Assembly (NCBI RefSeq): GCF_002999335.1
Contig: NW_020312040.1
Span: 62,001 to 126,000, forward strand
Direction: 5' to 3'
Source of the DNA: Cyclospora cayetanensis
Lineage: Eukaryota > Apicomplexa > Conoidasida > Eucoccidiorida > Eimeriidae
Length of the DNA stretch: 64,000 nucleotides
The position numbers and the translations under genes are program-made. Positions 24,069-35,900 of this stretch are shown here, piece after piece. Position 1 is the stretch's first letter. The number at the start of each line of letters is the position of its first letter. The notes under the pieces were generated by a model that did no database searches, was not told the DNA's origin, and saw nothing but the letters and a program-made list of their open reading frames with translations.

Positions 24069-26220
24069 TCACCACCCATATTTCATGGCAGTTTGATATT
24101 TGGACTGCCGCGTCCTCGCCGTCAACTCTAGCATTTCCAATTCCTTCTCGTGCGCTTCCGCAGCCAACCAGTTGATCTGCGCAAATCACGAAAAATGGGA
24201 GCAAACACTCTACTGCAGACGCCCTGGCTCGCAATCTAATGCCACGAGAACTAGGCAGCACGCTTGTAGACGAAGGATGAGCGGAAGAGTTTGCCGCCGA
24301 CACGGGAAGGGGGCATGCAAAGCAGCCTAGAAGCTATCAACTCTCATCTACCCCATGCATCATCTGCATAGTTAGTCACTCTAGGAGCCCTTCCATCGCT
24401 TTCTAGGTTCCTGTAGTCCCTAATATCCAGAAACTATACATCGAACCCTGCTTGCTACACCCGACCCCTCATTCATGAGCAGCTTAGCGACAAGATCCTC
24501 ACCTGGTGCTTTCTCTTCTGCATGAATTTGGGTTCAAGCGTCTCTGTGACAGTGCCATCTTTAGCGCTCCACACCTTTGTGGCGAGCCGCAGTTTCGCCT
24601 TCTTAGCCAGAGGCCCTGACGTTGACGCTGCATACCTGTACACCGCCCCCCATCAGCCACGCACACTGTTGCAAAATGTGACTGCTTGGTGGCCAGATTT
24701 TTTCAGCTGATCTCCAAGCATAGCGAGATCTCGATTGAATCACATTTGCAGGAAGCGTCTACGATGGGGGTGCAGTGCATGAGTTCCGCCTGCCAGTATC
24801 AAGCTAGTGGTCCCCAGTTAAAAGCCATAGTTTCAGCCAAGGACTAGAGTCAAAGAGTTGTGGCTGGGCTTCGAGAAATACAAAGACTCACCAGTCTGGA
24901 TTTTTAAGAGAATCGCCCGAAACTGTTGTCGTGCCCATTCGACGCAAGTCACGAAGCTGCGGACAGAAATTGAACTTAGAGCCACCACCCTTATTATGAC
25001 TGCCCCTTTTAGCAGTTCACCGGAGGGGCGGAAAACACTCTTCCTTACTCGAGATACTCTTCTCCACTGCCGTGCACTTCATTTTCGCTAACTCTGAGCC
25101 ATAAGGCCTTTACCAACTCTTGCTCTCCCACCCAGTGCCCTGCATGCCACCCTACCTCGGCTGAAGATATCCCTGAGGCCTGCAGCAAGGTCTTATCGAT
25201 CCCCAACTCTTGCAGCGTCTCCTCCTCCCCGCGAGACACCCAATTTGCACTTGGCTCTGCTGCTGGGGGGGGTGGTACATGTGCTGCCTGAGCTGCGGGT
25301 GTGACGGGCCAAGCAGATGCAACTGCCTCCTGATCCTTCACTTTGGAGGCGTCTTTCACCTCCCTACAGCTGGATGGTTCTGCTCCAGCTTCTTCCTCCC
25401 CATCTGATTCGTACAGGGTAAACATTGAAGTCAGAAACGGTTCTTCCGCCGGAGCTGTTGCCGCCGCCTCTGCAGAAGTGGCCCCCGCCTCCTTCTTGAG
25501 GTCCTCAGATGAGGCAGATGTGAGACCATCGTTGGGAGCAGAAACGGCAGCGCCGTCATCCTCTTGCTTCCTTCCACGTTTCTGTTTCTGCTGCAGCGCA
25601 CGAGGCACCATCTGTATCGCAGCATTCCCTGACGCCGGCGCTGCTGCTGTGTCGTCTCCTGGTGTACGTACACTCAAGCTGAGCCCCGAGGAAAAGCCCA
25701 CACTGCCCAGGCAGCCCGTTGGGGGAACGCCCTGAGGTTTGGGAAGAGACTGCAGCAAGGCCAGTCTCCTGCTACGTGAGTCTCCTCTGTGTTCTGCGCT
25801 CGAGGGCGCCCCCTGTGCGCCCCCCTCCTTCTTGACAGCAAGCCTCGGGAGGTTTCGAACGGCCACCCAGTCGTCTTCAGCGGTGTCTGAGAATTCAAAT
25901 AGACTGCCATACTTCACCACTGGCACGCCGTCTAGTCCTGATACTGCCGCTCCACGCTCTCCCGCCGTCCCTGAGACCTCTGCTGCCGCCGCAGTCTCCT
26001 TCTGAGCGTCAGCATGAGACGGTTTCTTGCTCTTGGGGACGGGAAACTTCACAAACGCAACCTCTTTGACGACTGTGGAGGCCCCCAGAACGCCCTGCGG
26101 CGTCACCCCCCTCTCAGGAACCTCCGCTTCGGACGGCGTGAGGGCCCCTAAAGCGGCACTTGGGGGATCTGTGCCGTCATCTGGAAAGTTCTGTGCAATT
26201 ATGGCCTCCAGCGAAGTCAT
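24069..26220 (-). CDS. PRCC: PRCC-family nuclear protein
   Basis: Three exons on the minus strand: 26220-25049, 24635-24503 and 24176-24069, 1413 nt in all, 470 residues. Donors are CTCGA|GTAAGG and CACCAG|GTGAGG; phases match (2, then 0). The C-terminus carries the PRCC signature: RKHQINWLAAEAHEKELEML, then KYQTAMKYGW at the very end, corresponding to the KHQI...QAKYGF/W end of animal and plant PRCC proteins. The N-terminal two thirds are low-complexity Ala/Pro/Glu-rich with a basic KQKRGRK patch and an acidic ESDGEEE patch, also like PRCC. Family members are nuclear and linked to pre-mRNA splicing and, in humans, MAD2B. The start at 26220 (MTSLEAIIAQNF) is the first ATG; the frame is open for about 40 more codons upstream, so a 5' exon is possible. 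Confidence 0.87.
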
Positions 26221-26366
26221 AACGGGGCATGGGGTTGGGCAGGTTGTCGGGCTGCTGCCCACCGTATACAGCGGCTGATTGTTCAGGAGGTTCTGTAAAG
26301 GTGGAGCTCTGCAGCGCTCTCTATGCTTGCTAGACTGCGTGCGTACACAAAAGATATTCTACCGTC
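26221..26366. promoter_or_regulatory. Short divergent intergenic region, possible shared promoter
   Basis: Only 146 bases separate the PRCC start (minus) from the ATG of the small plus-strand gene at 26367. If both starts are right, both promoters must lie in this interval or overlap the coding starts. I see no certain motif. Confidence 0.35.
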
Positions 26367-26828
26367 ATGAGGAAGAAGTTGCAGGGAGAAGAAGATGAAA
26401 AAAAGAAGAAGATGAAAAAAGAAGAAGCTGCCGATACAGCAGAGCGCCTGGAATTTTCAAGTCCCAATGCCCGCAAAGACTTCGCCCCCCTACTGCAGCG
26501 CGCCAGGGTATGATACATGTGAGAAGAGTCCACATGGGGAAATATAGAATGATTGTCGGTTAAGAAAGCAACAAATGCGCCTCATTTCGGGGCGCTTGAG
26601 TACGCAGGCCGCCGGCAGCAGCACCAGCAGCAGCTGCTGGCAGACGGCACTGCCCGCTCATGGGTTACAAGGAAGCATGAGCTCTTTTACTTCAAATGTA
26701 GGTACAGTGAAGCACGAACGGATGTTTCCTCGTTCTGTGCAGTCTGGTTACGGGGGTTGTTGGGTCGACCCCCGATCTTCCAGGGATCATCACACGGCAA
26801 CGCCCTCCTGAGTGCAATCAATGAATGA
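26367..26828 (+). CDS. Small basic two-exon protein, function unknown
   Basis: Exon 1 (26367-26507, 47 codons) begins MRKKLQGEEDEKKKK and ends at CAGG|GTATGA. The best continuation in phase 0 starts at 26619 after GGCAG and reads QHQQQLLADGTARSWV, TRKHELFYFKC, running to a stop at 26826-26828, for about 116 residues. An alternative donor at 26701 (AG|GTACAG) could lead to another exon. The N-terminus is a charged, probably helical stretch; no domain is recognised. The gene is divergent from PRCC and convergent with TIC22. The reading is plausible from splice-site phase and amino-acid composition only. Confidence 0.4.
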
Positions 26829-27008
26829 CGACTCTGCAGCAGAGAGAGCGGCAGCACGCTATGTCTGCAACTTCTTCGGCTGGGGATATTTTCCGTAGCC
26901 ACGACATCTGCCGCTGTTATTCTTGTTGTCCGCGCTCCCGCAGTTCCTTGTCGATTTCCCCCAGTTCTGCTGCTGGTGTGTTTCTTCTCTGCTGCTGTGA
27001 CTGCGTAA

Positions 27009-29323
27009 TTAGTCGTCTGGAGACGTGTGGAGGACTGCGGGCCGTGTGCCACCCTTCTTTAGGGCCTCTACCTGCTCCAGCGCCACAGTGCTCGGAACAA
27101 GCCCCCACAGACCCTCCTCTAGCAGCTTCCCCAGGAGGTGTGGCTGCTGAGGCTGCTTCCCCTGCTGGTGCTGCTGCCCAGGTGTCACAGCGCCGTTCGA
27201 CAAGTCTCCCTGAGCGCAGGCAGCAGACTCATAATGGGGCTTTAGAGCAGCGCACCTCCCCCTGCAGGAGCTGCATCACCTGAAGAACTCATGACTACAG
27301 CAGGCCCAACAGGGAAAATAAATAAATAAATAAATATATATGTATATATATTTATGTACACGATACCTGCGGCTCTAGAGCCGCTCTCAGGAGCAAGTCC
27401 AAGAAATCCACAATCTCCACGCCCGCCTTGTCATCGCCTTCGTTACTGCTCGAGCAACTGCTGGCACCCCCGTTCCCAGCGCATGCTGCTTTCCAAGTCC
27501 TCTGCAGGTCTTCGAGGTCGAAGAAAAGCGGAAGAATTGACTTCCCTCCCCGCAGAATGCGGAGTTCACGCCTGTAAAAGAGGGGGACCCCGAGAGCGCG
27601 CCGTATCTGCCTAGCGTGGACAGTCTGTACACAGGAATCAAGAGATTGCATGCAACGCGCAGCACGTTCCGCGCAGGGGTACCAGCATGCACCAACTTAG
27701 CAGCCAAATGGAGACAATCAGCAACCCGGCAGTAGTGCAACTAGCGCCATGTTGCGCTCAATTAGCTACAGCTGCAGAAACAATGGGCTGGCGTCCACAG
27801 CCTGGACCTGTGTGCGTTCAGAATACTTGTAGCCTTACAGCGCGTCTAGAGGGCACAAAAAGCCACTGAAAGAGGGGGGAAAGGGCCTCGTGATCTTGGC
27901 GCTGCTCCAAAATGGGGGCCTTGTGGGAGGCATCGTCGGGCGGAAGCCTCAGAAGGAGGCGCGACTGTCGGCGAAATTCAGGAAAAACACGGGAGAGAGA
28001 GAGCACAGCGACGCGTGCGTCCACGTGGGCTGCGTCACCGGCGCAACACCAAGACGAGCCGCATCAGCGTTAGCCAGGGGAGAAGCGGGAAACGCCGCTG
28101 CATCCTGCCACGCGACAATATGCAATCAACACTAGCAGAATATACATGTATATATATATATATATGCACGAGCCGCAGCGCTCTGCCGTTTTTCAGAAGC
28201 AGTCGCAGTACGGCCTCCAGGGGCCCCCTTCCGGCGGGAAGCAGCGATCCCAGTTCAGGCAGTACAAGCTTAGTGACTAACGCACACAGCAAAGCGCTAG
28301 CAGAATATGCACGAGTCGCAAGTTGCACGCCCTAGAAGCCGTTGCAGCATGACCACCAGACCCCCTGCCAGCGGGAGACAGCAACATCAAGGCAAGCAGT
28401 AGAGGCCTAGTAACGAAAACACAGCCGCAACGGTCCCCATAAGGGACTTACGGGAGGTCTTTAGGAGCTGGTGGAGGTATGCAAAAGCCTCATTTGCATC
28501 AAAAAAGAGGAGGCCCTTCTGCACGAGCCGTGGGGGGTCACTCTTCAGGGGGGGGCCTCTTCCTCTCAAGCGATCCCAGTAAGTCCTTCTGCTCCTGCTG
28601 CGAGGTGCGCGTTCTTCGGAAAAGACAAACGGGCTTCCGGTGGAGTCAACCACTGCAAAGACGGGAATGCCTAGCAAGTGCCATTCCAACGACAATCTGG
28701 AAAAACACAAAGAAACAGCACGACTGGCGTGCACCTTGCCTCGGCCTGGAGCTAAAGCCTGGGATATTCAACAGGAGGACTGCGTAAGCTTTAGCGCTCG
28801 CTCACTCTTTCTTCGGCAAGCTGCGAAGGCGTCTTATACGCCGTAGTAGATGCCACAGGAAGCCGCGAAGTGATCGCCTTTCAGATGCTGGCCGTTGTTT
28901 GTGGTTCCAAGGCTGTCGCGGCTGCCTCTCAGCGCTGGCAAACGCGAGGCGTTTAGCGGCATGCAACGTTGGAACGGAGGCAGGCCCTTGTGCTGCTCTT
29001 GCTGAAGCTGCTTCAGCTGTGGCTGCTGCTACCCGCGATGCTTCTGAGAGCCTGTTGGTGTTGCAGCTGTCTGCTGCTGCCGCATGCGCGCGCTTAGCCT
29101 CAACCCCCCTGGGAATTTGCACAGTGCAGCAGAGGCGAAACGCCCTTTGACGAGGCTCAGGCAAGGCGGAAGGCCACAAGCCAAGACTGGCAAAGGGGCT
29201 GCCCGAAGAGGCGCTTCGGCGGAAATCTCCGCCTGTTTGTATGGAGATACACTCGAGACACTGCAGCAACAGCAGCAGCCGCACCAGAAGAGAGGCCCCC
29301 CAGCGTAGTACAAAGCACTGCAT
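27009..29323 (-). CDS. TIC22: TIC22-like apicoplast protein-import component
   Basis: Five exons in consistent phase: 29323-28806, 28696-28452, 28029-27839, 27624-27367 and 27209-27009, 1413 nt, 470 residues. The leader is bipartite: a signal peptide (SLLVRLLLLLQCLECISIQT), then a Ser/Arg/Ala-rich, acid-poor stretch of about 140 residues, as in apicoplast-targeted proteins. The mature part matches Tic22 in order: LGIPVFAVVDSTGSPFVF, KGLLFFDANEAFAYL, HVDARVAVLSLSRVF, FQWLFVPSRRA, GVPLFYRRELRILRGGK, LPLFFDLEDLQ, VEIVDFLDLLLRA and WGLVPSTVALEQVEALK. Tic22 proteins act in the space between plastid envelope membranes, passing preproteins to the inner translocon. Donors are strong (GTGAGC, GTAAGT, GTAAGG, GTATCG). 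A small extra exon near 27250-27280 is possible between exons 4 and 5. Exon 5 carries a Gln/His-rich insert. Confidence 0.86.
27318..27359. repeat. AT-rich microsatellite in TIC22 intron 4
   Basis: An AAAT tandem run passes into TA/TG dinucleotides directly next to the exon 4 donor at 27366. It is intronic and non-coding. Confidence 0.8.
28131..28429. repeat. Diverged tandem duplication in TIC22 intron 2
   Basis: Two adjacent copies, about 28131-28297 and 28298-28429, share the order of landmarks: CTAGCAGAATAT, a GCACGAGYCGCA block, a GCGGGA block, a CAAGGCAAGCAGTA-like block and an end near AACRCACAGC. The first copy holds an inserted TA run. Both lie wholly inside the intron between exons 2 and 3. 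Confidence 0.55.
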
Positions 29324-31251
29324 ATTGTCACACCGGGATATCAAATCTCCAGTGGACCGCTTTAGTGGGGTCTGGAACCTGGGGTTTCTCTCTTTCCTCT
29401 TCCCCTACTGGGGAACCTTTAGGAGTTGCTGCAGCTCCTCGATCCAGCAAAGCGTATGTCTGCTAGCTTCCTCCCCTACCAGTGCAGCTATAAGAATATA
29501 TAGAGTGACACATATTTCCTTCTTGAGGGAACACGCCCGCAAAGAGCAGCCGCGCGCCTCTACTGGGGGCCCTCTCTCCCCTTTGGGGGGGCCCCCAGGT
29601 AAAGGTGAGAGAGGGCCCCTTCCAGGTTCTTTGAATTGCCCATGGCACTGCCTCGAGCAGAGCGGAGTTATCAATTCGTTTATTTCATTTGAAGCTCTCT
29701 TTTTGCCAAAAATAGGTGTAGCAACTGGGTGCCCCTGTATACTTGCTGTACTGCTCTGCGCGGGTGTGTGTGTGCACATGTGTGTGTGTGCACATGGAGC
29801 CGAAACGCAAGCATGAGCATCTTTTACCTTGAGGCACCATGGCATGCTGGAAGGCAACAAACTTCGGCTGAGCTTCAAAAAGATAACCTCATGGGTATAA
29901 CAGTTGCACTGATCAAAACCGTCTTCGCTGCAAAGTGCAAAGGCTAATAATTCGGCGTAAATAAGGGAAAGAAAAGCACCCAGGAACTTTATAAGAAGCG
30001 GCACTGACAACACCAATTACAGCAGCTCGTGGAATGGGCAGTGTGCACCGGGAGTCTCAGCACCCATTAATGATGTAGGATGTGTGTCGCTGTGGCCAAG
30101 AAGCTCCCTTTGACCACTGGGGTTCCTCCCGTCCTTTCTCTGTGTCAAACAGAGACCAAGTAGCCAAACATATCCGTCATTAGAGCCTGCGCCTTTAAGT
30201 ACATACACTCGGGAATCGAGGTTATATGCCATGGCTGGAAATCCGGTGGTACACGAACGCGTGGGGAAAGCCCCGTTTGTACCCCACACCCAGACATGTT
30301 TCTTAAAGTGCAGCGAGTATTGTAGAGGGGAGCAAGCACACAGCTTGCGGGCGAAGACATTTCCGCGGAATAGGCTTGCGAGTGGAGGCCTACTGCACTG
30401 CCTCCACCCGCGAGATGCCTACGAGCGTAGCTGCGTCGACAATTGTGGACCCTTAGGGATTCGTTTCTGAGCCCTCTTAGCGAGATAGCTCAAGTGGTTT
30501 TGGTGAGTCGAGGAGGCTACCAAGGACGCGACTTTTCAAAGTGTCTCGTCGAGCCAAATTGCTAGAAAAGGGCATCCTTATGTAAGTCGAGGTGGCGCCT
30601 GTGACAGTCTTCTAGTTGGTGCGAGAGCCACCCCCCGAGCGAAAAAGACGCCATTACCAGCTGTAGAAGTACCAGGAGCGACCAGGCTCATGCAGTTAGC
30701 CTTAGCTGGCTGGAGGAAAAAGGCTCAAGAGCAAAGCCAAACTGCCATAGCGGGGAACTAAGGGGGGCTTGTGTGTAAGATGTGAAAGCCAACACACTTC
30801 GAAGTCTCAAGTTATCGCAAAGGCCCCGCCACATTGGGTTCGTCCCCCGGCACTTTGCTAGATGGGTGTAAGTGTGCAAGCCTGCTTTTACACGCCAACC
30901 GAGATCCGGCAGGATGTGCGCATAAACGTGCAGTGCCAGGGTGAAACAAGCCTAGGCTTCCCCAGAAAGGCCATTGAGACACACGCTACGTTCAGTATCC
31001 AACGCGAAGCTGGAGGCACGGTTTCACGAGTGAAGGCCTCCCGAGACATCAGGCTCTCAGAGGGAGCTAAAAGCTCCGTAGAAGAGAGACAGACACAGGG
31101 CAAAGAGTGCAGCCCTAAGGAAAAGATACGGATATTGGTGAGGAGGGTAGCAGGTGTATTTCAGATGCCGTTCTGGGCAATTGCGTCCTCCGAATTCACT
31201 GGCTTCCAGTCCTTCATCTGCATGCATTCCAAATGCAAACCTGTAAACATA
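29324..31251. other. Intergenic, no supported gene
   Basis: This lies upstream of TIC22 and downstream of the PITH gene, both on the minus strand. A 203-codon minus frame at 29405-30016 starts at TTG and includes a TG-repeat-derived Thr/His stretch, so I treat it as chance. A plus frame at 30862-31281 (139 codons, ATG) overlaps the PITH 3' end in antisense and has no recognisable domain. GGGGGCCCCC-type palindromes occur near 29560-29620. Confidence 0.4.
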
Positions 31252-32983
31252 TTATTCCCAAGTCTTAGGCTCAACGCTTAAATGCCACTTCCTGTGGGGA
31301 AAACCTCGACACCATATCTCCACAATCCCAAACAACCGATCGGTTGAACGCACTTGCAGATTGTCGACTGGCGTGCCAAAGACGTCCAACTCGGATATTT
31401 TGGTGACGGGGGCGCCTCCGTTATCAGCTGAATGCAATACAACGCAGCAGGGGCCTTGAGGGTGCATCGGGTCGTTTCACCATGAATAGCTGAATGGTAC
31501 AACTTCTTGGAGGGAAGCTAGCATATTCACTTCTAAAACATGCCTTTAATCGCTACTATTTTGAAGACCAAGTCAAATGGCTCAAGTAAGTTTGCGCGGT
31601 CAAGAGTCAGCATATGGAGCATCCAAAGACCGAACACGCCAACTGTATGTACAGCAAAGGCGGGGTCACAAGCCAGCCCCTTATGAGAAGAGAACAGGCA
31701 CAGGTGGAGGATACGGCGTGCAAATACACACATAAGCATGAAGACTCACCAACAAAGACCTGGAGAGAAGCTACGCATTTGTAGCGCACAGATTTTAGGG
31801 GAAAGTTGATGCCTGCCTCAAAGCTCTCGCCTTCAGGCACATCCTAAGTCGCAAAACAAAATACGATCTAGCATCTAGATAATTCGAATAATCATTTTAA
31901 GATGCTTCAGAAACCATCTGATTTGGCAACCAGACTTACAAATTCGTCGGTTGCCGGATCCGTCTCTACAACGCACACACATACACACATCCGCACGCAT
32001 GCATACACACACACATACATACAGTTATATTTACATACATAGATACATATACATAATACACATACGCAAAGGCACTCTACCACAGCAAAACATGACGTGG
32101 TCTGAAGTATGCAAACTTCAAGCTGAAGGGGTCATGGCCTCTACCACGCGTCCAGAGCTCCAGTACGAGTCTACACACTACTGCCGTGCTGTTTACCTGC
32201 ATCAGCGAAAGACTTCGTGGGATCATTAAAGAATATACGCAATCTTCGAGGGGCTTCCCCCGCTTTCGCAGCGCCTATGGGGGCCCTTAATCGCAAACCC
32301 GTAAGACGGACCGGCACTGAGAAGCCCAACTGCACAAGAATCACAAACACTTCACTGCACAACGCAAATCCTGAGTTTGCAGTCGCAGATAATAGAGCCT
32401 TTGCACACGTACACCAATGGAGGAGACGCAAGAGGCACAAACGAATTCGACGCTCTCCATCGCCTAGCCGATCTCACCCCCCGACCCTAGTTCATGGGGC
32501 AGTGCGGGGGGTCGCCTGACGGATATCAAGAGCTGAGGATCCTCATTTCCCGATTCAAGCGGGGTGTCTGGAGACTCGGAGTCGCTCTTTTGGCTTTTTA
32601 GCAGAGAGAGGAGGGCGTTGGGTGTCGCCTCGTTTCGGCACTCGCACTGATTCAGCTCCAAGAGCGTTAGCAGACTGAGTACAGGACATCGAATAAATTC
32701 CCGTGCCCATGCAGCTCCTTTATGTTACTTTAAGTGTACTGGAAGCGCCTGAAGCGCAGATAGCTTCTCCGCAGCAACAGAGTGTTTGAGGTTTCATGAA
32801 GCCTGGCAGTACAAACAAGATATTAATCAAAAGCTCCTCCAGAGCCAACGCATACGACGTGCTTAACGGTCAGTGCTTGGGTTTAGCACCCTGTTATTTC
32901 AACAGGAAGGCACAGACATGGCAGACGTGACCCTTAAGGGCCCTTCTTGTTGCTCACCTGTTTTGGGGGGCCCCCGTACTCAT
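31252..32983 (-). CDS. PITH-domain protein (TXNL1/PITHD1 type)
   Basis: Six phase-consistent exons: 32983-32958, 32674-32521, 32329-32197, 31965-31940, 31843-31750 and 31427 to 31354 or 31252. Exons 1 and 4 are only 26 nt. The protein starts MSTGAPQNSLLTLLELNQCE and follows the PITH pattern: ELNQCECRNEA (as in SQVECLN), EDPQLLISLGFSVPVRLTGL, APRRLRIFFNDPTKSFADAE, INFPLKSVRYKCVASLQVFV, then ADNGGAPVTKISELDVFGTP. No thioredoxin domain precedes it, so this is a stand-alone PITH protein like PITHD1. The PITH domain of human TXNL1 binds the 26S proteasome; whether this protein does so is inference. The last exon either ends at a CAA|GTGCGT donor (31354) with a further exon unseen, or reads on to the stop at 31252, for about 202 residues. 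Confidence 0.86.
31970..32065. repeat. CA/TA microsatellite in PITH intron 3
   Basis: CACACA and CATACA repeats grade into TATA-like dinucleotides just upstream (in transcription) of the 26-nt exon 4. This is intronic. Confidence 0.7.
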
Positions 32984-35900
32984 CGTGGCGTTGCCCCTGC
33001 TCTCGTGGAGCGGGATACTGCAAAGGCTCTGAAATAATATATTCGTTATTTCCTTTCGAAAAATGGAAAGCGGAGCAGATTGCAACGCGGCACGCCGATC
33101 GACCACAAATGCATGCAAATCGTGGATTCAAACGACCCTACCCAAAGCCCTTGGAAGTCTTGGACATGGCTGCTCTCCCACACACGACCTAATCAGAAAG
33201 AGCACGCATTAAGCCACTACAAGTTGCATCTAGCATTCATGGGGCCTGCGAATTTCCAGCTTCAAAACGCTTCTATTTGTATATGAATACTTCTCGGAAG
33301 CAGCGCTTGCAAGAGCAGATGGAGCTATATATATATGTATGACCTTTTCCTAGTATTTCTCTCGAAAATAAAGTCTAGCAAGAATTTGTTCATCGTAGGT
33401 TAGAGTTGACCACATGAGTTGCCACTCTGTACCAAAACACGGATAGGGCGTTTAAAAAGTTGAAACAAGCGAAGTTGTATACACTTGCGCAGAGCTGCTA
33501 GGCAAGGTACCTCTGCAAGAAATAACAAATCTCTGCAGCCTCAGAAGCGCTGAGACGCATCATACAGAGGTGGAAGTATGGCAGTCGGCCACTGCGGCCA
33601 CGGTACCGGGCGTCCCCACAGTTGGTGTTGTCGTGTGTAGCCTTGGAGACAAGTAGAGTGCCAGCATAACATTCAGCGGGATGTTAGGTATGAATGCAGA
33701 TAGTCCCATTTGCGCGCTCCACCAGTGGCCCTTTCTGTTGTGTTGGCAACGCGCTTGTCACCAAATCTCGAAGACGCTGAGAAAATCTTGCCCGCCGACA
33801 GTCCCACGAGTGTAGCTACACAAACGATTCACTCTAACACTCTCCGATATATCGAGTGGCTTTTTAAGGGAAACTCAAGGATCGACCCTTCGGTGGTGGC
33901 TGCTGTTTTGTGCAATTCTTTGCATAATGGTACTGCTCAAAATTATACAGGTGAACTTTGGTGTCTGTGAACCAATTTGTTGTGTGCAACTGATTGCGAA
34001 CGCTCGAAGGGCTGAGAGTATGCAGCAAGGCGCACGATAGCCGCCCGTATAGCCCTACATCGGAACACCCTGATACGTAGGCCAAAGATGGATCGCTACA
34101 ACCAGGATGTGGCAGCCCCTGGCACAAACGTTTGTCCCTGCTGCGTGCTCATTGCATCTTGGCATCTCCGTTGCGCAGTTACCTTGTTTTCTTAAACGTT
34201 CCGCGTAAGCTGATGCCTCCGCAGGAGAAAACATTACTTAGCCTTAGCTAATAGAGACTGAGTGTTTACAAAATAGCTCTCGCTCTTTCCTGCCCAAGCT
34301 CCTCAGGTCCTGACACGAACAAAAAGAGACCAATAGGATGCACACTGCTGTGCTGTCTAGGCACATAAGACATTCACAACTAGCTGCATAAAGCATCTAC
34401 CACACAGGCACACAAAAGTGCTTCTCATTGTTCATGCGAACAGTACGATGCAATTAAATAAAGTATACGAAAGGCAAACTTCTCCGTCAAGTGTTTTACT
34501 TCTTAGCGCTTCATTGCTAGCATCTACCACCTTTATGCGTGAAGTGACTTCCCGCCAAATCGAGCACCCCACTGCTTAAAAGCCGGTGCCCATACATTAA
34601 TCGTGATACTAAATACATATGGCTGGCAGAAGCGTTAAAAACGTCAACAGTTGACTCCATAAGGACCTCACAAACAAGCGATGGTACTCGCTCTTGGACA
34701 CGCTTGTGGGAACTGTAAGCGCCCCGGCTTCAAGCCTTACTGGTGCGGCAACTCACTACTCACCGCTTAAGCAAAGGCACACACTCATCCATCATGGTCG
34801 TGGCAAATGTGGCTTACCTCACTGTATCCAGCCATCAGATTGCAACCACTGGACGTTATAGGGTCTAACCGAAGTCTTGCCGCGCCTGTAGAGCTTCCAG
34901 GCTCTTCGCTACCACTATAAAGGCCCCAACAGCTTTTTGTGTAATCGCAGCGACGTTGCGGTACGCTCAAACTGAACGAGGAATTATCCTTGCCCCGTAC
35001 CTAGGCAAGAGCTCTACACTTTGCATTTAGTCATGGCGAGCGAGCTTGAATAATCCTAGTCAAATTAGGGCTGAAATTTAATATGTTTGCTCTTCCTGCT
35101 TGCTCCTGAGAGTTCCTTGGAATTGAGTCTTATGGACCAAACGTTTCGTTGAGCTTTTTCGTGAGATCAAACGTGTGAAAGCGGTTTAGGGGCAGCTTTA
35201 AAGCTGCCTTGAGGGCCCCGTTTGCGCACAGCAGCCAAACCCAGCAACCTCAGGAATAGAAGGTAGCTTGAATCGCTGAAGTATACTTGGCGTGTATAAT
35301 CCACACGCATTTTGGTTCAAAGCAGCCTCTTGATATGCTCGTTCCCCTCAGCTCCCTTTTACTCGCACTGCTTCTGTACTGCTGTGGGGCGTTGCACAAT
35401 ATCACGAGATCAAGGCTCCGATGGATAACCCCGCGCGGTTCCCGCGCTCAAATTAGGGTCCAACTGAAGTCCCTTTCTATGCAGACGCTTCATGCTGCAT
35501 TGCAAAGGATCGTTCATAAACGTGCGCTGTACAAAGAGCTCCTTGTAGGGACATGTACGCAGAAAGATGCAGCATGAAAGACGAGGCTTCGCACAACAAT
35601 TCAAAGAGTGAAAGTTGTTTGCGTGCACTTTTACAGCGGGGGCCGCTAATAGGAGCGCAATACATCAGATCAATGTTCATATTACGGAAAAAGGGCGCTC
35701 TGACTACAAAATGGCTGTTGTCACTGAGATGTAAATTCGCTAAAATAGAAAAAGTAAAAGGGAGGGGATCTTGAGAGAACCCAAGTGCTGAAAGTCTCTG
35801 CAGAAACAACGGAAAGCTGGAAGCACGCCACAGTGGCAGACCTTTGGCAGTGTTTGGATAACATGCTGTCAAACAGTCGTCTGCAGAGTCGCTCATACCC

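Noticed and set aside
29405..30016. 203-codon minus frame with hydrophobic start
   Set aside because: TTG start, includes a TG-repeat-derived stretch and GGGGCCCC palindromes, and no recognisable domain.
30481..30560. tRNA-like sequence (TAGCTCAAGTGG matches an A box)
   Set aside because: No B box (GGTTCGANNCC) follows at a suitable distance and no cloverleaf can be drawn.
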